Source of the DNA: a virus
Length of the DNA: 48,111 nt
Reading direction: 5' to 3' (one strand)
Virus record (IMG/VR): IMGVR_UViG_3300030616_000004
Coordinates: 1-48,111 of that record
Shown: positions 39,012-48,111 of the stretch, in pieces
Layout: each line of letters begins with the position of its first letter
Position numbering within the stretch: position 1 is the first letter of the stretch
Notes under the pieces: generated by a model
Database searches by the model: none
What the model was told of the DNA's origin: nothing
The model's input: the letters and a program-made list of their open reading frames with translations, nothing else
Position numbers and translations under genes: made by a program

Positions 39012-39025
39012 GCCCCCTTCCTTTT
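39002..39025 (+). terminator. Terminator after capsid genes
   Basis: GGGGGC-GTAA-GCCCCC, a 6-bp GC stem with a GNRA-type loop, is followed by TTCCTTTT. The TAA stop of the decoration gene is inside the loop, so ribosomes finishing translation would melt or mask the hairpin. Partial termination would keep capsid genes above the tail genes in expression. Confidence 0.75.
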
Positions 39026-39038
39026 AATGGAGGAATAA

Positions 39039-39359
39039 ATGGATGATCGTATGATGAAGCTTGTTCAGGATGCGACACGGAAATCTCCCGAAGAATCTCT
39101 TCTTTTTCTGAAGAAGATGGCTCAGAATCGCAATTTGGATCACCAAGGATATTTGATCGGTATCGAGAATATTCTGGCAAATGAAAGCTTTAAGAACATT
39201 GAAAAGCTTGAAGATGTTCTGCGGCGCAATGCGTTGTTGGAACAAGAAGTCAATGCTCTTGAGCGAGTACTTGCCCGGATTCAAATTGCACCGGAAAAAG
39301 AGGAGAAGAAGTCTCCTGGTCGCCCTGCCGCCAAAAAAAGTGGCACTAAAGAAGCTTGA
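39039..39359 (+). CDS. Small helical head/tail protein
   Basis: This is a 106-aa protein. A helical body (IEKLEDVLRRNALLEQEVNA) is a likely coiled coil; the C-terminal tail is Lys/Pro/Ala-rich (EKKSPGRPAAKKSGTKEA) like a histone tail. GGAGG lies before the ATG. It may be a head-completion or internal protein; no family was recognised. Confidence 0.6.
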   Translation: MDDRMMKLVQDATRKSPEESLLFLKKMAQNRNLDHQGYLIGIENILANESFKNIEKLEDVLRRNALLEQEVNALERVLARIQIAPEKEEKKSPGRPAAKKSGTKEA

Positions 39360-39693
39360 GCGGGAAACCCGTCTTGCGAGGCGGGTTCACCCTAAAATTG
39401 AAGTGTTCTATGACACAATAGATCACTATATTCAATTCAAAATGAATGGGAAGGATTGGATTTCCTTTTTACAAGGAGAACCATTTTCAATGCGAAAGCT
39501 TCAGGAGTCCTTCAGGCAGCGGTTTAATACCAGAAAGAATGTGGCGAGAGCAAGGAAAGAAAAAGAAAGGCTTCATCAGACAAGAAAAAGAGAAGTGCGG
39601 GATGAAAGACGATTAATGGAACTTGAAAAGGGACTTAAAAGACAAGCAAGAATTGACAATGGAGAAGACCCCGAAAAGGTCTATTTCTGCTAA
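39340..39693 (+). CDS. Basic helical protein
   Basis: This is a protein of about 117 aa. The start is uncertain: GTG at 39340 is the nearest plausible one, overlapping the end of the preceding gene, and translation would be coupled. The centre holds WISFLQGEPFSMRKLQESFR. The C-terminal half is a very basic helix (RARKEKERLHQTRKREVRDE). The stop shares a base with the adaptor ATG. Function is unknown. Confidence 0.55.
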   Translation: MALKKLERETRLARRVHPKIEVFYDTIDHYIQFKMNGKDWISFLQGEPFSMRKLQESFRQRFNTRKNVARARKEKERLHQTRKREVRDERRLMELEKGLKRQARIDNGEDPEKVYFC

Positions 39694-40334
39694 TGAACAG
39701 ACGAGAAATTTATGATTTCATTGCTTTGATGCTCAAAGACCCTAATCAAAACAGATTCACCGATGCTGTTATTACCACAGTCTTTGTTCCAACATATCAG
39801 TCTGAAATAAAAAATCTTGGAACACAATTTGAAAGGTACTATCTTGGTACTGATACTGTTACGCTTACAGCAGGGAGTGATACCGTTGCGTTGCCTTCAG
39901 ACTTTGCTTCGGTTGTCTTTAGTGTTTTTAACGCCTCAGACAATACGCAATTAACAAATAATTTTGCAATCTTAGAATATGCAGATGTGGGATCTGGAAC
40001 GCCCACTCGGTATTCAGTGGTTGGGAATTATTTGTATTTCGAGGCAAAGCCTGGAGCAAATTTAAGCCTTACAGTATATTACAGCAAGGTGCCGACCCTT
40101 CCTGTTCTTGATTCCGGTACAGAGGTCACGTTCCCGAATTCAGAACTTCTGGCGTGGCTTGTAATAAAGAAATTCTTGATTATGTACCGTCAAGACATAA
40201 GTTTCGTGAATCAAGAAATTGTGGTTCAAAGAGAAGAAATGAAGTCTATGTTGAGTAAGAGGGATTTTGGTACTCATAAGTGGGCCGGTGATGCGTTTAA
40301 TTATGACTTTGGGCAGGGAGAAGAAGATTTATGA
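39693..40334 (+). CDS. Head-tail adaptor / gp11-like tail tube protein
   Basis: This 213-aa protein begins with a helical N-terminus (MNRREIYDFIALMLKDPNQN). A beta region has VALPSDFASVVFSVFN, YSVVGNYLYFEAKPG and LTVYYSKVP, and a C-terminal helix follows. This is the pattern of podovirus adaptor proteins that dock under the portal. The neighbour downstream is the large nozzle-type protein, as expected. The genes overlap by four bases. Confidence 0.65.
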   Translation: MNRREIYDFIALMLKDPNQNRFTDAVITTVFVPTYQSEIKNLGTQFERYYLGTDTVTLTAGSDTVALPSDFASVVFSVFNASDNTQLTNNFAILEYADVGSGTPTRYSVVGNYLYFEAKPGANLSLTVYYSKVPTLPVLDSGTEVTFPNSELLAWLVIKKFLIMYRQDISFVNQEIVVQREEMKSMLSKRDFGTHKWAGDAFNYDFGQGEEDL

Positions 40335-43300
40335 TCCCTGCAGTTGGTGAGTCAGCTAGGATAAGTCTCGGCAATTTTTCCCGTGGCATAAATTTAGACA
40401 ATTTAACAGGAGAGGAAGGAGATGCCCTTTCTTTGTTTAATGTTTATCCTATCGGGACTTCTGGTTTTCGAGTAAGGGGAGGGTCACAAAGAATAAATGA
40501 TATTCTTTTGTTTAGTGGTATATCTGCTGTTTCAAAAACTGTAGTTGCGGTAGAAGCTTCTGATGATGCAATTGAAGCTTTGGGGAATATCAATTTAAAT
40601 TCTTCTGCTTCTGAAACAGGTGATGAGGACACCTTGAATGGTAATCCTATAACTTGGGATTTTAATGGGATGCATCCAGAATTAATAAATCCTGCCAGTT
40701 CTTCAGGAACCGCTGCAAATGCAGTAGATAACAATACTGGAACAAGCTGCATAGTGGCTGAAGCTGGAGGAAACTACATTTCTGTAAGTCGTGGAACAAA
40801 ATTTACAGATGATGAAGATACGCTCGGAGGAATGGCGATAGCCCATGAAATTGCTGCCACTCACATTGATTCCATTGATGTATATGGTGGATTTGAATTT
40901 ACTAAGGTTGAAATCAAAGCAGCCTCAGGTGATGCTTGGACAACGGTATATGATGATGTCGCAATCACTTCATTCGACTTTGATGATGATGGAGAAACAA
41001 TCGAAGTCAATCACATTAAATTAACAGGTCACGGAACGATTACTCGTCTTGTGGCCAATCAGCATAGAAATATCTTGGGTTTTAAAACAAGTGGTAGTGG
41101 TACGGGTGCGCCTGATAGGTTTGCCCTGGGTTGTTACTTGGAAGAAGGGAAAACTTATAGTTTTATTCTTTATGGTGGAGACACCGTTACCGCATACGGC
41201 TCCAGGGATGGTGACACTCGAGATTGCACAGATGAAGTTTGGACAAAAACATATACTGCCGAAGAAACAGGAATGCATTATTTCGAAGAAGCTGTTTCTC
41301 CGAGTGCTGATCATATATATTTTGTCTTGGAATGTCGTTGTACCACTGATAATTGTTTCCCGAAAATTGATGACAATCATTGTTTCTTCTTATCTACAGA
41401 AGAATATCATGAGAATTATGCTTCCGATTGTCCGGGTGCGCTGTGTATTTGTGTGGCTGGCATTGGGATGAAAACCAAAATGACTGATGTTGAGTCATTT
41501 TATTATGCTGAAGGCAAAGGCCCGAGTTATCCTCAATTCTGGAATGGATCAGTTAGTGTTTACAAAGGCGATTCTATAGCCTCTGAGAATTTAATAAAAA
41601 CTTTTTCTATGAGCAAAAACAACGAAGATCAAAGATTTATCTTTGATACTCCAACAAATCAAACTTCTTATACAATAAAAATTTCTCATGGTACTTCATA
41701 TGCCTATAATGTCATCCAATATATGTTTGAGGAAATTGATTTATTAAAAATAAACAAAGACGATTCTGTCCTTTCTACTCCAGTTTTGGGATTGAAAGAA
41801 TATAATAAGGTTGATGGCAACACTACTATCTCTGGAGATGCCTTGATTGCAGCTATAAACGGTTCTTCAAATGCAAAATTGTTTGTTGCATTGAAGAAAA
41901 CTTCAGGAATGGGTGTTTCTAATTGGATTCCAATTGACGAAACGCTAACTAAAGATATTAAAACACATTTTGTCCAATATCGGGATCGAATGTTTTTTGT
42001 TCAAGAAGGTGAAGAGTCAAAGTGGACTGATGGAGATCAGGTGTTTCAAAACGGGATTGATCCTCCCGATGCTCCAACTTTAGAAGGTACGGGCATTTCA
42101 GGTGGAAGTATTTTGAATGGAACTTATTATGTTTATGCTACATATGTCCGCTCAATTCTTGGTGGAGCCGAAAGTGCTTTATCAGAATCAGTTGAGGTTG
42201 TTGTAAACAATACTGAGATGGTGGAGGTTGAAGAAGGAGGAGAAGAGGCCCCTGTCCCGGATCGTCCAACGATTGCCGCTGCGTATTCAGAAATTACAAT
42301 TACTTCTCCGAATGGTTCCGAAGATTGGGAACATGGTTCAAGCCAGGATATAACCTGGGATTCCACTATTACTACTGGAAAATTTACAATTTATTTATAT
42401 CGATACCCCGATATTAATATGGGCATGATTGCTTACGGATTAAGTGCAAGCACAAGAAGTTATACTTGGACCGTAGGAGATGTAATCGGTGGTGCAGATA
42501 TTCCATATGGTACTGATTATATAATCAAAATCAGAAAAACCAGTGAAGCCCCTTATGATTTCAGTGATTCCACTTTTGACATTTCGGATCCAAGTCCCCC
42601 GGTTGATCCTCCAGAATATATCGAAGAAGAAATCACGACAAATACAATTAATATTACTGTTCCCGTTCCGACTGATCCCCAGGTTGATGAAATTCGTGTA
42701 TATCGGTCTTTGCTTGGCGCAACAACTGCAAAATATCTCGCCCACCAGCAAACAGTTTATCCGGGTGATAATGCGGATGCTGTTGTTTCAATTGAACTTT
42801 CGGATTCAGACAATTCATTAATTTATCAACATTCAGAAATGAATGAAAGGCCGCCAGTTTGTAATTTAATGGAAATTGCCGGCGATAGATGCTTCTATGC
42901 AGATGATGATTATGTTTATTATTCTGAGATAGGTTATCCTGAGCATGTTTCAACTGATAGTCGCTTTGGGTTTGATCCCGGAGATGGAGAGAAAATCACA
43001 ACTTTAATGAGTGTTGGTTCAACTCTTTTAATTCAAAAGCCTAGCAAAACCTGGATTCTTGATGTAACAAATATTGCTTATAGCTTTCCAGTAATGATAT
43101 CAAGTGTTGTTGGTAATATTGCAAACGGTACGATTCAGAAACTTCCCGATGATATTGGAGCCATTTTCCTTGGACCCGATGGGCTATATGCTTATAATGA
43201 AATGACAATTACTCCATTAACCAGAACAAGAATAAACTATTGGTTAAAAAAAAATATTGATTACTCTAGAATCGAAGATGTTATTTCTGCATATGATCCG

Positions 43301-43996
43301 ATTGAAAATACATTCTTATTGCAGTTGCCTTTTGGTACTTCTGATTGGAGACATTTAAGTTTTTCCATAGAAAGTGGTGGGTTTCAATTTCATCAATATC
43401 CTTTAACTTGGTATGGATTTATAAGATTTAAATACAACAATGTTGAATATCCAGTATATTTAACCAATGTGGATTCATCTAATTTAGTAGAAACTATGTA
43501 TAGCTTTTGTTTTGTCCAAACTGGATTGGATGATAGTTGGGAAGATTTTCTTTCTGTAACTTCTTCTATTTCATCTGCATGTAGAGAAAATTTGGTAAAT
43601 ACTATGCAATCGATTCCCTATAATGCAATAACTACATTTCATTCTTTTGGTGTTCCTGGACAACTTAAAACGATTAGAAGTGTAATGATTGATTGGTTTA
43701 CAGGTAGCGCACAAAATATGACAGTAGAAACCAATGTCGATTTTGGTCTTGATTCAGGATCAAATACAATTTCTAACCCAGGCGAATCTGCTCCACTCGA
43801 TTATGATGAAGTCCCAGGTTGGGATAATCAAAAAGCTGAAGCCTCTTTGTTTTCTCCTGAAATTACTACTAGCGGATATTTTTATAGTTTAAAGCTAAGT
43901 GGTCAATGTGATTCTGAATTAAAGGTTTATAGTCTTTTCATGGAATTAACGGTTGATGGTAATCAGGCAACGGACAATGCAGCAATATCCCCATGA
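40331..43996 (+). CDS. Tail nozzle/hub protein with Ig-like insert
   Basis: This is a 1221-aa protein. The N-terminus (LGNFSRGINLDNLTGEEGDA, then LFNVYPIGTSGFRVRGG) and the C-terminal half (GDRCFYADDDYVYYSEIGYP, ITTLMSVGSTLLIQKPSKTW, GAIFLGPDGLYAY) follow the beta-propeller pattern of podovirus tail nozzles. Residues about 656-754 form a Kre9/KNH-type Ig domain (ITSPNGSEDWEHGSSQDITW, RSYTWTVGD, DYIIKI). Residues 90-440 hold further beta sequence with a cysteine-rich patch, as if another domain was inserted. The usual nozzle is much shorter, so the excess is accessory. It likely forms the tail tip that carries the fibres. Confidence 0.65.
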   Translation: MIPAVGESARISLGNFSRGINLDNLTGEEGDALSLFNVYPIGTSGFRVRGGSQRINDILLFSGISAVSKTVVAVEASDDAIEALGNINLNSSASETGDEDTLNGNPITWDFNGMHPELINPASSSGTAANAVDNNTGTSCIVAEAGGNYISVSRGTKFTDDEDTLGGMAIAHEIAATHIDSIDVYGGFEFTKVEIKAASGDAWTTVYDDVAITSFDFDDDGETIEVNHIKLTGHGTITRLVANQHRNILGFKTSGSGTGAPDRFALGCYLEEGKTYSFILYGGDTVTAYGSRDGDTRDCTDEVWTKTYTAEETGMHYFEEAVSPSADHIYFVLECRCTTDNCFPKIDDNHCFFLSTEEYHENYASDCPGALCICVAGIGMKTKMTDVESFYYAEGKGPSYPQFWNGSVSVYKGDSIASENLIKTFSMSKNNEDQRFIFDTPTNQTSYTIKISHGTSYAYNVIQYMFEEIDLLKINKDDSVLSTPVLGLKEYNKVDGNTTISGDALIAAINGSSNAKLFVALKKTSGMGVSNWIPIDETLTKDIKTHFVQYRDRMFFVQEGEESKWTDGDQVFQNGIDPPDAPTLEGTGISGGSILNGTYYVYATYVRSILGGAESALSESVEVVVNNTEMVEVEEGGEEAPVPDRPTIAAAYSEITITSPNGSEDWEHGSSQDITWDSTITTGKFTIYLYRYPDINMGMIAYGLSASTRSYTWTVGDVIGGADIPYGTDYIIKIRKTSEAPYDFSDSTFDISDPSPPVDPPEYIEEEITTNTINITVPVPTDPQVDEIRVYRSLLGATTAKYLAHQQTVYPGDNADAVVSIELSDSDNSLIYQHSEMNERPPVCNLMEIAGDRCFYADDDYVYYSEIGYPEHVSTDSRFGFDPGDGEKITTLMSVGSTLLIQKPSKTWILDVTNIAYSFPVMISSVVGNIANGTIQKLPDDIGAIFLGPDGLYAYNEMTITPLTRTRINYWLKKNIDYSRIEDVISAYDPIENTFLLQLPFGTSDWRHLSFSIESGGFQFHQYPLTWYGFIRFKYNNVEYPVYLTNVDSSNLVETMYSFCFVQTGLDDSWEDFLSVTSSISSACRENLVNTMQSIPYNAITTFHSFGVPGQLKTIRSVMIDWFTGSAQNMTVETNVDFGLDSGSNTISNPGESAPLDYDEVPGWDNQKAEASLFSPEITTSGYFYSLKLSGQCDSELKVYSLFMELTVDGNQATDNAAISP

Positions 43997-45147
43997 TCAC
44001 AAAAAATGCAGACAAACCTGTTGCGGCCAAAATTATCGCTAGAAAATTTGAAACAGATATAAATGAATTAAGAACGACTTCTGAAGTATTAACAACTAGA
44101 GCCTTAGCAATTATAGAAGAACTCGAAACTGCAAGAAGTGCTTTGCAACAAACTATTGATGCTTTGCCCGTTGATCATGTTGATGCAATGGGAAAACAAA
44201 GTACTGATGGTTCAACAAATACTGATCACGATGATAGGCTTCGTCCTCCAGATTGTGACGGGGCTGATCCGATAACACCACAAAAAATATTTTATAGAGA
44301 GGATATTACCGGATTAGGAAGCGGTGCAACCAATATTCAGGCAGAAGACATACCGACAAATGTTTCTAATTTTGATGGCAATCTTTCCGCTGCAGACAGC
44401 AACTTACAACTTGTTTGCGATACGCTAGATGACTTGGCAATGGGAGGCGGTTCAGAAGAAACTGCAAACAAAACTTATACAATTCCACTTGGTAGTACAG
44501 CAGCCCAGGCTCAAGCAATTGTAGATTCAATTGGAAAACATATTCATTCTGATGTTTCAATAATACTTCAATTTGAAGACGGAACATATACATGGACCGG
44601 TGGAATTACGGTAAGCGGGTTCTTTGGTGGAGGAACACTAAGCGTGAAAGGAGATGAAACCGATAGTGAATCTCTCTCGTTACATACGAATCAATCTGTG
44701 ATAATAAATGGAACAGACGCTTCGGCACAAAATCTTATTACAATTGAAGGAAATTCGTTGAAAAATTTGTACGTGAGATATATTAACGCTTCGCTTTCAA
44801 CAACATCATCTGATGGCAGCAATTGTATAAGAATCCACTACAACGCTGGAAATGTTGATGTTCAAGGTTGCTATGTAAGACATACGGCATCTCAATATGG
44901 TAGAGGCATTGGCGTTTATTACAATTCCGGGACAACTTACATTGCATATAATTATGTAAGAAAACTTTATATTGGTATTTACAGCTATCGGAGTAATTAT
45001 TCTTGCTTTGCGTATAATGATGATTATAGCAGTCGGCCCGTATATGGCATTTTGGTTTATGGTTCTCACACTTCATGGTATGCAAGTTATCCAGCAGGAA
45101 CATCGTATGGAATCAAATATGATCAAGGAGGAACTTGCGGTAGCTAA
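43993..45147 (+). CDS. Beta-helix tail fibre/spike
   Basis: This is a 384-aa protein. An N-terminal helical domain (EVLTTRALAIIEELETARSA) probably attaches to the tail. A linker with NVSNFDGNLSAADSNLQLVC and TLDDLAMGG is common in fibres. From about 160 a right-handed beta-helix follows: NCIRIHYNAGNVDVQGCYVR, GIGVYYNSGTTYIAYNYVRK, GIYSYRSNYSCFAYN. Pectate-lyase-like helices of this kind bind or cut surface sugars. No catalytic acid pair can be named. The ATG overlaps the nozzle stop (ATGA). Confidence 0.7.
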   Translation: MITKNADKPVAAKIIARKFETDINELRTTSEVLTTRALAIIEELETARSALQQTIDALPVDHVDAMGKQSTDGSTNTDHDDRLRPPDCDGADPITPQKIFYREDITGLGSGATNIQAEDIPTNVSNFDGNLSAADSNLQLVCDTLDDLAMGGGSEETANKTYTIPLGSTAAQAQAIVDSIGKHIHSDVSIILQFEDGTYTWTGGITVSGFFGGGTLSVKGDETDSESLSLHTNQSVIINGTDASAQNLITIEGNSLKNLYVRYINASLSTTSSDGSNCIRIHYNAGNVDVQGCYVRHTASQYGRGIGVYYNSGTTYIAYNYVRKLYIGIYSYRSNYSCFAYNDDYSSRPVYGILVYGSHTSWYASYPAGTSYGIKYDQGGTCGS

Positions 45148-45156
45148 GGGATAAAA

Positions 45157-48111
45157 ATGTCTGGTACAATATTTTATCGAGATGACCTGGGAAACCTAAT
45201 CCCGTTGAATCCAATCCCTTATGCTCATTCTGTGGTTACTACAACTACAGATTTTGGCGGTCAATTATCAGCCTTAGATACAACGGTTCAAAAAGCCTTA
45301 GATACCTTGGACGATCATCTTCACGATGAAAGATATGTAAAGCGTGCTGGTGACAATGAATTAACCGGGAATTGGGATGCAGGTGATTATAAGATTACCG
45401 CAAAACAATTCGAGTCAGATATTCCGATCGGAACGGCTCCTCTAATAGTTGCATCTACAACATTGGTTTCAAACCTCAATGCAGATTTACTTGATGGAAA
45501 AGAAGAGACTGCTTTCTTATTGCAAGATTGTTCAAGGTACATTCCAAACGATACGTTTATCATCGGCAGGAATAACGCCGACGATGGCAACGTGGATATG
45601 TGGAAGGTTAACACTTCGGATCAGATCGAGGCCGGGGCGAATATTCACCTGGACACATATAGTCTCGGTGACGGAACCGGCACGCTGGCGTTCGACGGGA
45701 GCGGAAACCTTACTGCATCCGGCGATATGACCGCTGATAAATTCATTGCGACCGAAGAAACACAAAATACGGGCGTTCACAAGGCTGTAGTCCTGATTAA
45801 GTCTAATAGTTCTATTGTATTACGGCATTTAACAAAGTATTGGGATGGTGCGGCATGGCAAGATTCAGATAGTTTCGGGTTTGGTGAATTCTCTTTGAGT
45901 TCTGCTGTCACCAGTGATTCTTCCGCATTCGGTTATAGGGCCGGGCGTGGTTTGACTGGTATGCAATGCAATGCGTTCGGAAATCACTGCATGGATTACG
46001 CTTCGGGCAGTTATTCGTGTGGGTTCGGGAATTATGCGGCATATAGCAATACAGGCATTTTTTGCAATGGTTTTGGTGTCCAAGCATTATTTTCAAATCA
46101 AGGCGCAAGATGCGGTGGGTTCGGATATTCAGCCTTGATGTACAACAAAGGAGATGACTGTAATGGGATCGGATATAACAGCCTTGGAAGAAATCGTGGA
46201 GATGATTGCTTCGGGGTTGGACGTGATTCTCTATATTTCAATCTAAATGATGAAACAATAGGCATAGGCAAAGAAAACTTACAATATGGAGAAGGTGACT
46301 CAAATACTGCTTTGGGAGCTTTCGCTTTCTCTACATTCAAATCTGATGTCGCAAACGCAGTCACCTTTGATGATTCTGACATTGATGTCGGAAATGATCG
46401 GGTGACTATCGTTGGCCATGGATTGGGTGGTGTTGGTGATATTGTTTTGCTGCAACTGACAGCAGTTGGCGGCGGGGTTCCGGGATTGGGTGATGGTGAG
46501 ATAGAACAATGGGAAGTCATTGATGCTGACACGTTGGAAGTTCTTACCGATACCATTACTGGTACAGGATCAGATGACGGACATACCCTGACCCCGCAAT
46601 ATCGTTACACCAACTCAACCGCAATCGGGGCAAATGCCGAACCAGACGCAAGTAATCAGGTCTTTCTCGGTGATTCAAACGTAACGCAGGTTAAGACTTA
46701 TGGAAGTATAGATATTGCATCCGGGCAGAGTTATTGCATTGACGGCGAAGAAATTTTGACAACCGGAACGGTTATATCAGATGTAAAGTTAGGTTATCTA
46801 GCGGGAGAAGATGCCTGTGAAGGGGCAACAACTCAATATGAAAATATATATATTGGTGGTGGCCGTGACTTTGCGAAAAATGCAACTGCAAATGTTTTCA
46901 GAAACTTTATTTTAGGCGTAAGGAACACTGCTTATCGATTTGGGTATTCTGGCGCACAAGTCATTTACAATACCATTATTGGAGCATATTCCGCTTTCGG
47001 TGTCGGAGATGATGCGGCGGCAGCGGGGTTGTATAGATATAATACTATTGCCGGCTCACAGGCTGTGATGACCGGCTGTGGCACCACGACTAGCTTCGAG
47101 TACAATTCGATTTTTGGCTACTATGTTTTGTATTCGAGTTTTGATGATACGACCGGAGGAATATCTTGCAATTTGATTGTAGGAAATTCTGCCCTAAGTA
47201 ATGCCGGTGCATCGATCACATCGGGCTCAGTGCTAGGCAATACGATCTTTGGCCCCTATGCTGCACGTGGAGCCATGAGTAGCGCAACCGCTGACAAAGA
47301 TTTTGAATACAATCTCATTGGCGGTTACAAGGCAGGTGAAAACTGGGGTGCTTCGGCAACAACGGATCAACATAGAAATATATTATTAGGCAGTCATGCT
47401 GGTTATGGCGGCGATGGCTCTTACAAATTAATCATATCGAGTATTGAAGAAACCACATACGCCGACAATATCGCAAAGGCGATTATCTACGGCGAGATGA
47501 ATACCACTACCGCCGACCAGACGCTATTCTTACACGCCACAACACAGATTGGAGTCGGTGGAACTAACTATTGCCAGATCGATGCTGATGGAAAATTGTC
47601 TTTCGCTGGAACTGGTTGTTTTACTGACGGCACCGGAACATTATCCTTTGATGGAAGTGGGAACCTCACTCTCACCGGAGATATGTCGGCATATACTTTT
47701 ATCGTTACGGAAGAAATCGAAATCGCAACGAAGCAAAAATACTACGCACTCTCAACGGTTGGATCAGACGTTCTGATCCGCTATCAATCAAAATACTGGA
47801 CCGGAGCGGCGTGGGCTGATGCGCATGGTATCGGATTTGGCTTTGAGGCATTGTTTAATAACAGCAGAGCAAATTGCACAGGTGCGGGGTATCGAAGCCT
47901 TTACTACAATAGCGGAGCAAAATGCACAGGTGCGGGGTCTGTTAGCCTTTACTACAACAGCGGAGCAAATTGCACAGGTGCGGGGTATGGTAGCCTTTTC
48001 TATAACAGCGGAGAGTATTCCACGGGTGCGGGGGTATATAGCCTTTACTACAACAGCGGAGATTATTGCACAAGTGCGGGGTCTGTTAGCCTTTATTACA
48101 ACAGCGGAGCA
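45157..48111 (+). CDS. Repeat-rich tail fibre, N-terminal part
   Basis: A 985-codon open frame runs off the right end and continues at base 116, or base 2 counting the overlap. AAGGGA lies before the ATG. Domains in order: N-terminal attachment (TVQKALDTLDDHLHDERYV), LTGNWDAGDYKITA, NADLLDGKEE, a GTLAFDGSGNL block, and diverged 16-residue repeats (about 45929-46330, FGxxALxxNxGxxCxG). Next come the VTIVGH domain copy A (46402-46730) and a Gly/Tyr-rich region (IYIGGGRDFAKNA, NTIIGAYSAFG). A second GTLSFDGSGNL block and the homogeneous 16-residue repeats follow. The LLDG motif and the 16-mer repeats are typical of adhesive fibres. Confidence 0.85.
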   Translation, partial: MSGTIFYRDDLGNLIPLNPIPYAHSVVTTTTDFGGQLSALDTTVQKALDTLDDHLHDERYVKRAGDNELTGNWDAGDYKITAKQFESDIPIGTAPLIVASTTLVSNLNADLLDGKEETAFLLQDCSRYIPNDTFIIGRNNADDGNVDMWKVNTSDQIEAGANIHLDTYSLGDGTGTLAFDGSGNLTASGDMTADKFIATEETQNTGVHKAVVLIKSNSSIVLRHLTKYWDGAAWQDSDSFGFGEFSLSSAVTSDSSAFGYRAGRGLTGMQCNAFGNHCMDYASGSYSCGFGNYAAYSNTGIFCNGFGVQALFSNQGARCGGFGYSALMYNKGDDCNGIGYNSLGRNRGDDCFGVGRDSLYFNLNDETIGIGKENLQYGEGDSNTALGAFAFSTFKSDVANAVTFDDSDIDVGNDRVTIVGHGLGGVGDIVLLQLTAVGGGVPGLGDGEIEQWEVIDADTLEVLTDTITGTGSDDGHTLTPQYRYTNSTAIGANAEPDASNQVFLGDSNVTQVKTYGSIDIASGQSYCIDGEEILTTGTVISDVKLGYLAGEDACEGATTQYENIYIGGGRDFAKNATANVFRNFILGVRNTAYRFGYSGAQVIYNTIIGAYSAFGVGDDAAAAGLYRYNTIAGSQAVMTGCGTTTSFEYNSIFGYYVLYSSFDDTTGGISCNLIVGNSALSNAGASITSGSVLGNTIFGPYAARGAMSSATADKDFEYNLIGGYKAGENWGASATTDQHRNILLGSHAGYGGDGSYKLIISSIEETTYADNIAKAIIYGEMNTTTADQTLFLHATTQIGVGGTNYCQIDADGKLSFAGTGCFTDGTGTLSFDGSGNLTLTGDMSAYTFIVTEEIEIATKQKYYALSTVGSDVLIRYQSKYWTGAAWADAHGIGFGFEALFNNSRANCTGAGYRSLYYNSGAKCTGAGSVSLYYNSGANCTGAGYGSLFYNSGEYSTGAGVYSLYYNSGDYCTSAGSVSLYYNSGA
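47863..48111 (+). repeat. 48-bp coding repeats, right part of array
   Basis: Five full 48-bp units and the start of a sixth code for SLYYNSGxxCTGAGxx with few base changes. They continue at bases 1-288 across the circular join. Cysteine (sometimes serine) recurs at the same place in every 16-residue unit, and would stack on one face of a beta-solenoid. Confidence 0.9.

Noticed and set aside
47863-48111. CRISPR array or diversity-generating retroelement at the repeats
   Set aside because: Repeats are contiguous and coding with no spacers. No reverse transcriptase or template repeat was seen, so neither system applies.

Overview
The window is a tailed double-stranded DNA phage genome, apparently complete. 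Its first 115 bases are identical to its last 115, and one tail-fibre reading frame runs off the right end and continues in phase at the left end, so the contig behaves as a circle of about 47,996 unique bases opened inside a tail-fibre repeat array. No integrase, no RNA polymerase and no DNA polymerase were recognised. The host cannot be named. The DNA is AT-rich, ribosome binding sites are strong AGGAGG types, and two promoters resemble the sigma-70 consensus, so an ordinary bacterial host is likely.

The plus strand carries the late genes. From 30659: small and large terminase, a membrane protein, portal, scaffold, major capsid protein, a decoration-type protein followed by a terminator, two small proteins, a head-tail adaptor, a very large tail hub or nozzle protein with an Ig-like insert, a beta-helix fibre, and the long repeat-rich fibre that crosses the ends. 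After the junction come small coiled-coil proteins, a glycoside-hydrolase-like protein with a C-terminal membrane helix, a spanin-like and a holin-like protein, and three large helical proteins (431, 438 and 1448 aa) whose order and sizes resemble podovirus internal virion (ejection) proteins. The plan is that of a podovirus.

The minus strand, 29650 down to 11555, carries early and replication genes. From its promoter end: a pair of paralogous early proteins (161 and 143 aa) and small zinc-binding and SLOG-type proteins; two tandem paralogs of unknown role; a Cas4/RecB-like nuclease; a DUF932-like protein; a Rad52/Sak-type annealing protein; a LAGLIDADG homing endonuclease; SSB; a replisome-organiser-like protein; a DnaB-type helicase core; a CHC2 zinc-finger primase fragment; a spanin-like protein; a PD-(D/E)XK resolvase-like nuclease; a tRNA-like element; YopX-family copies; and an M15-type peptidase.

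The most unusual part is 26.9-30.7 kb. It holds a covarying 28-base leader hairpin directly before the Shine-Dalgarno sequence of both paralogous early genes, a run of tiny hairpins that mostly share a GTA triloop, a twice-repeated double-hairpin element, an iteron cluster, and a late promoter placed so close to its start codon that the transcript would be leaderless. A second promoter at 33174 has the same geometry.
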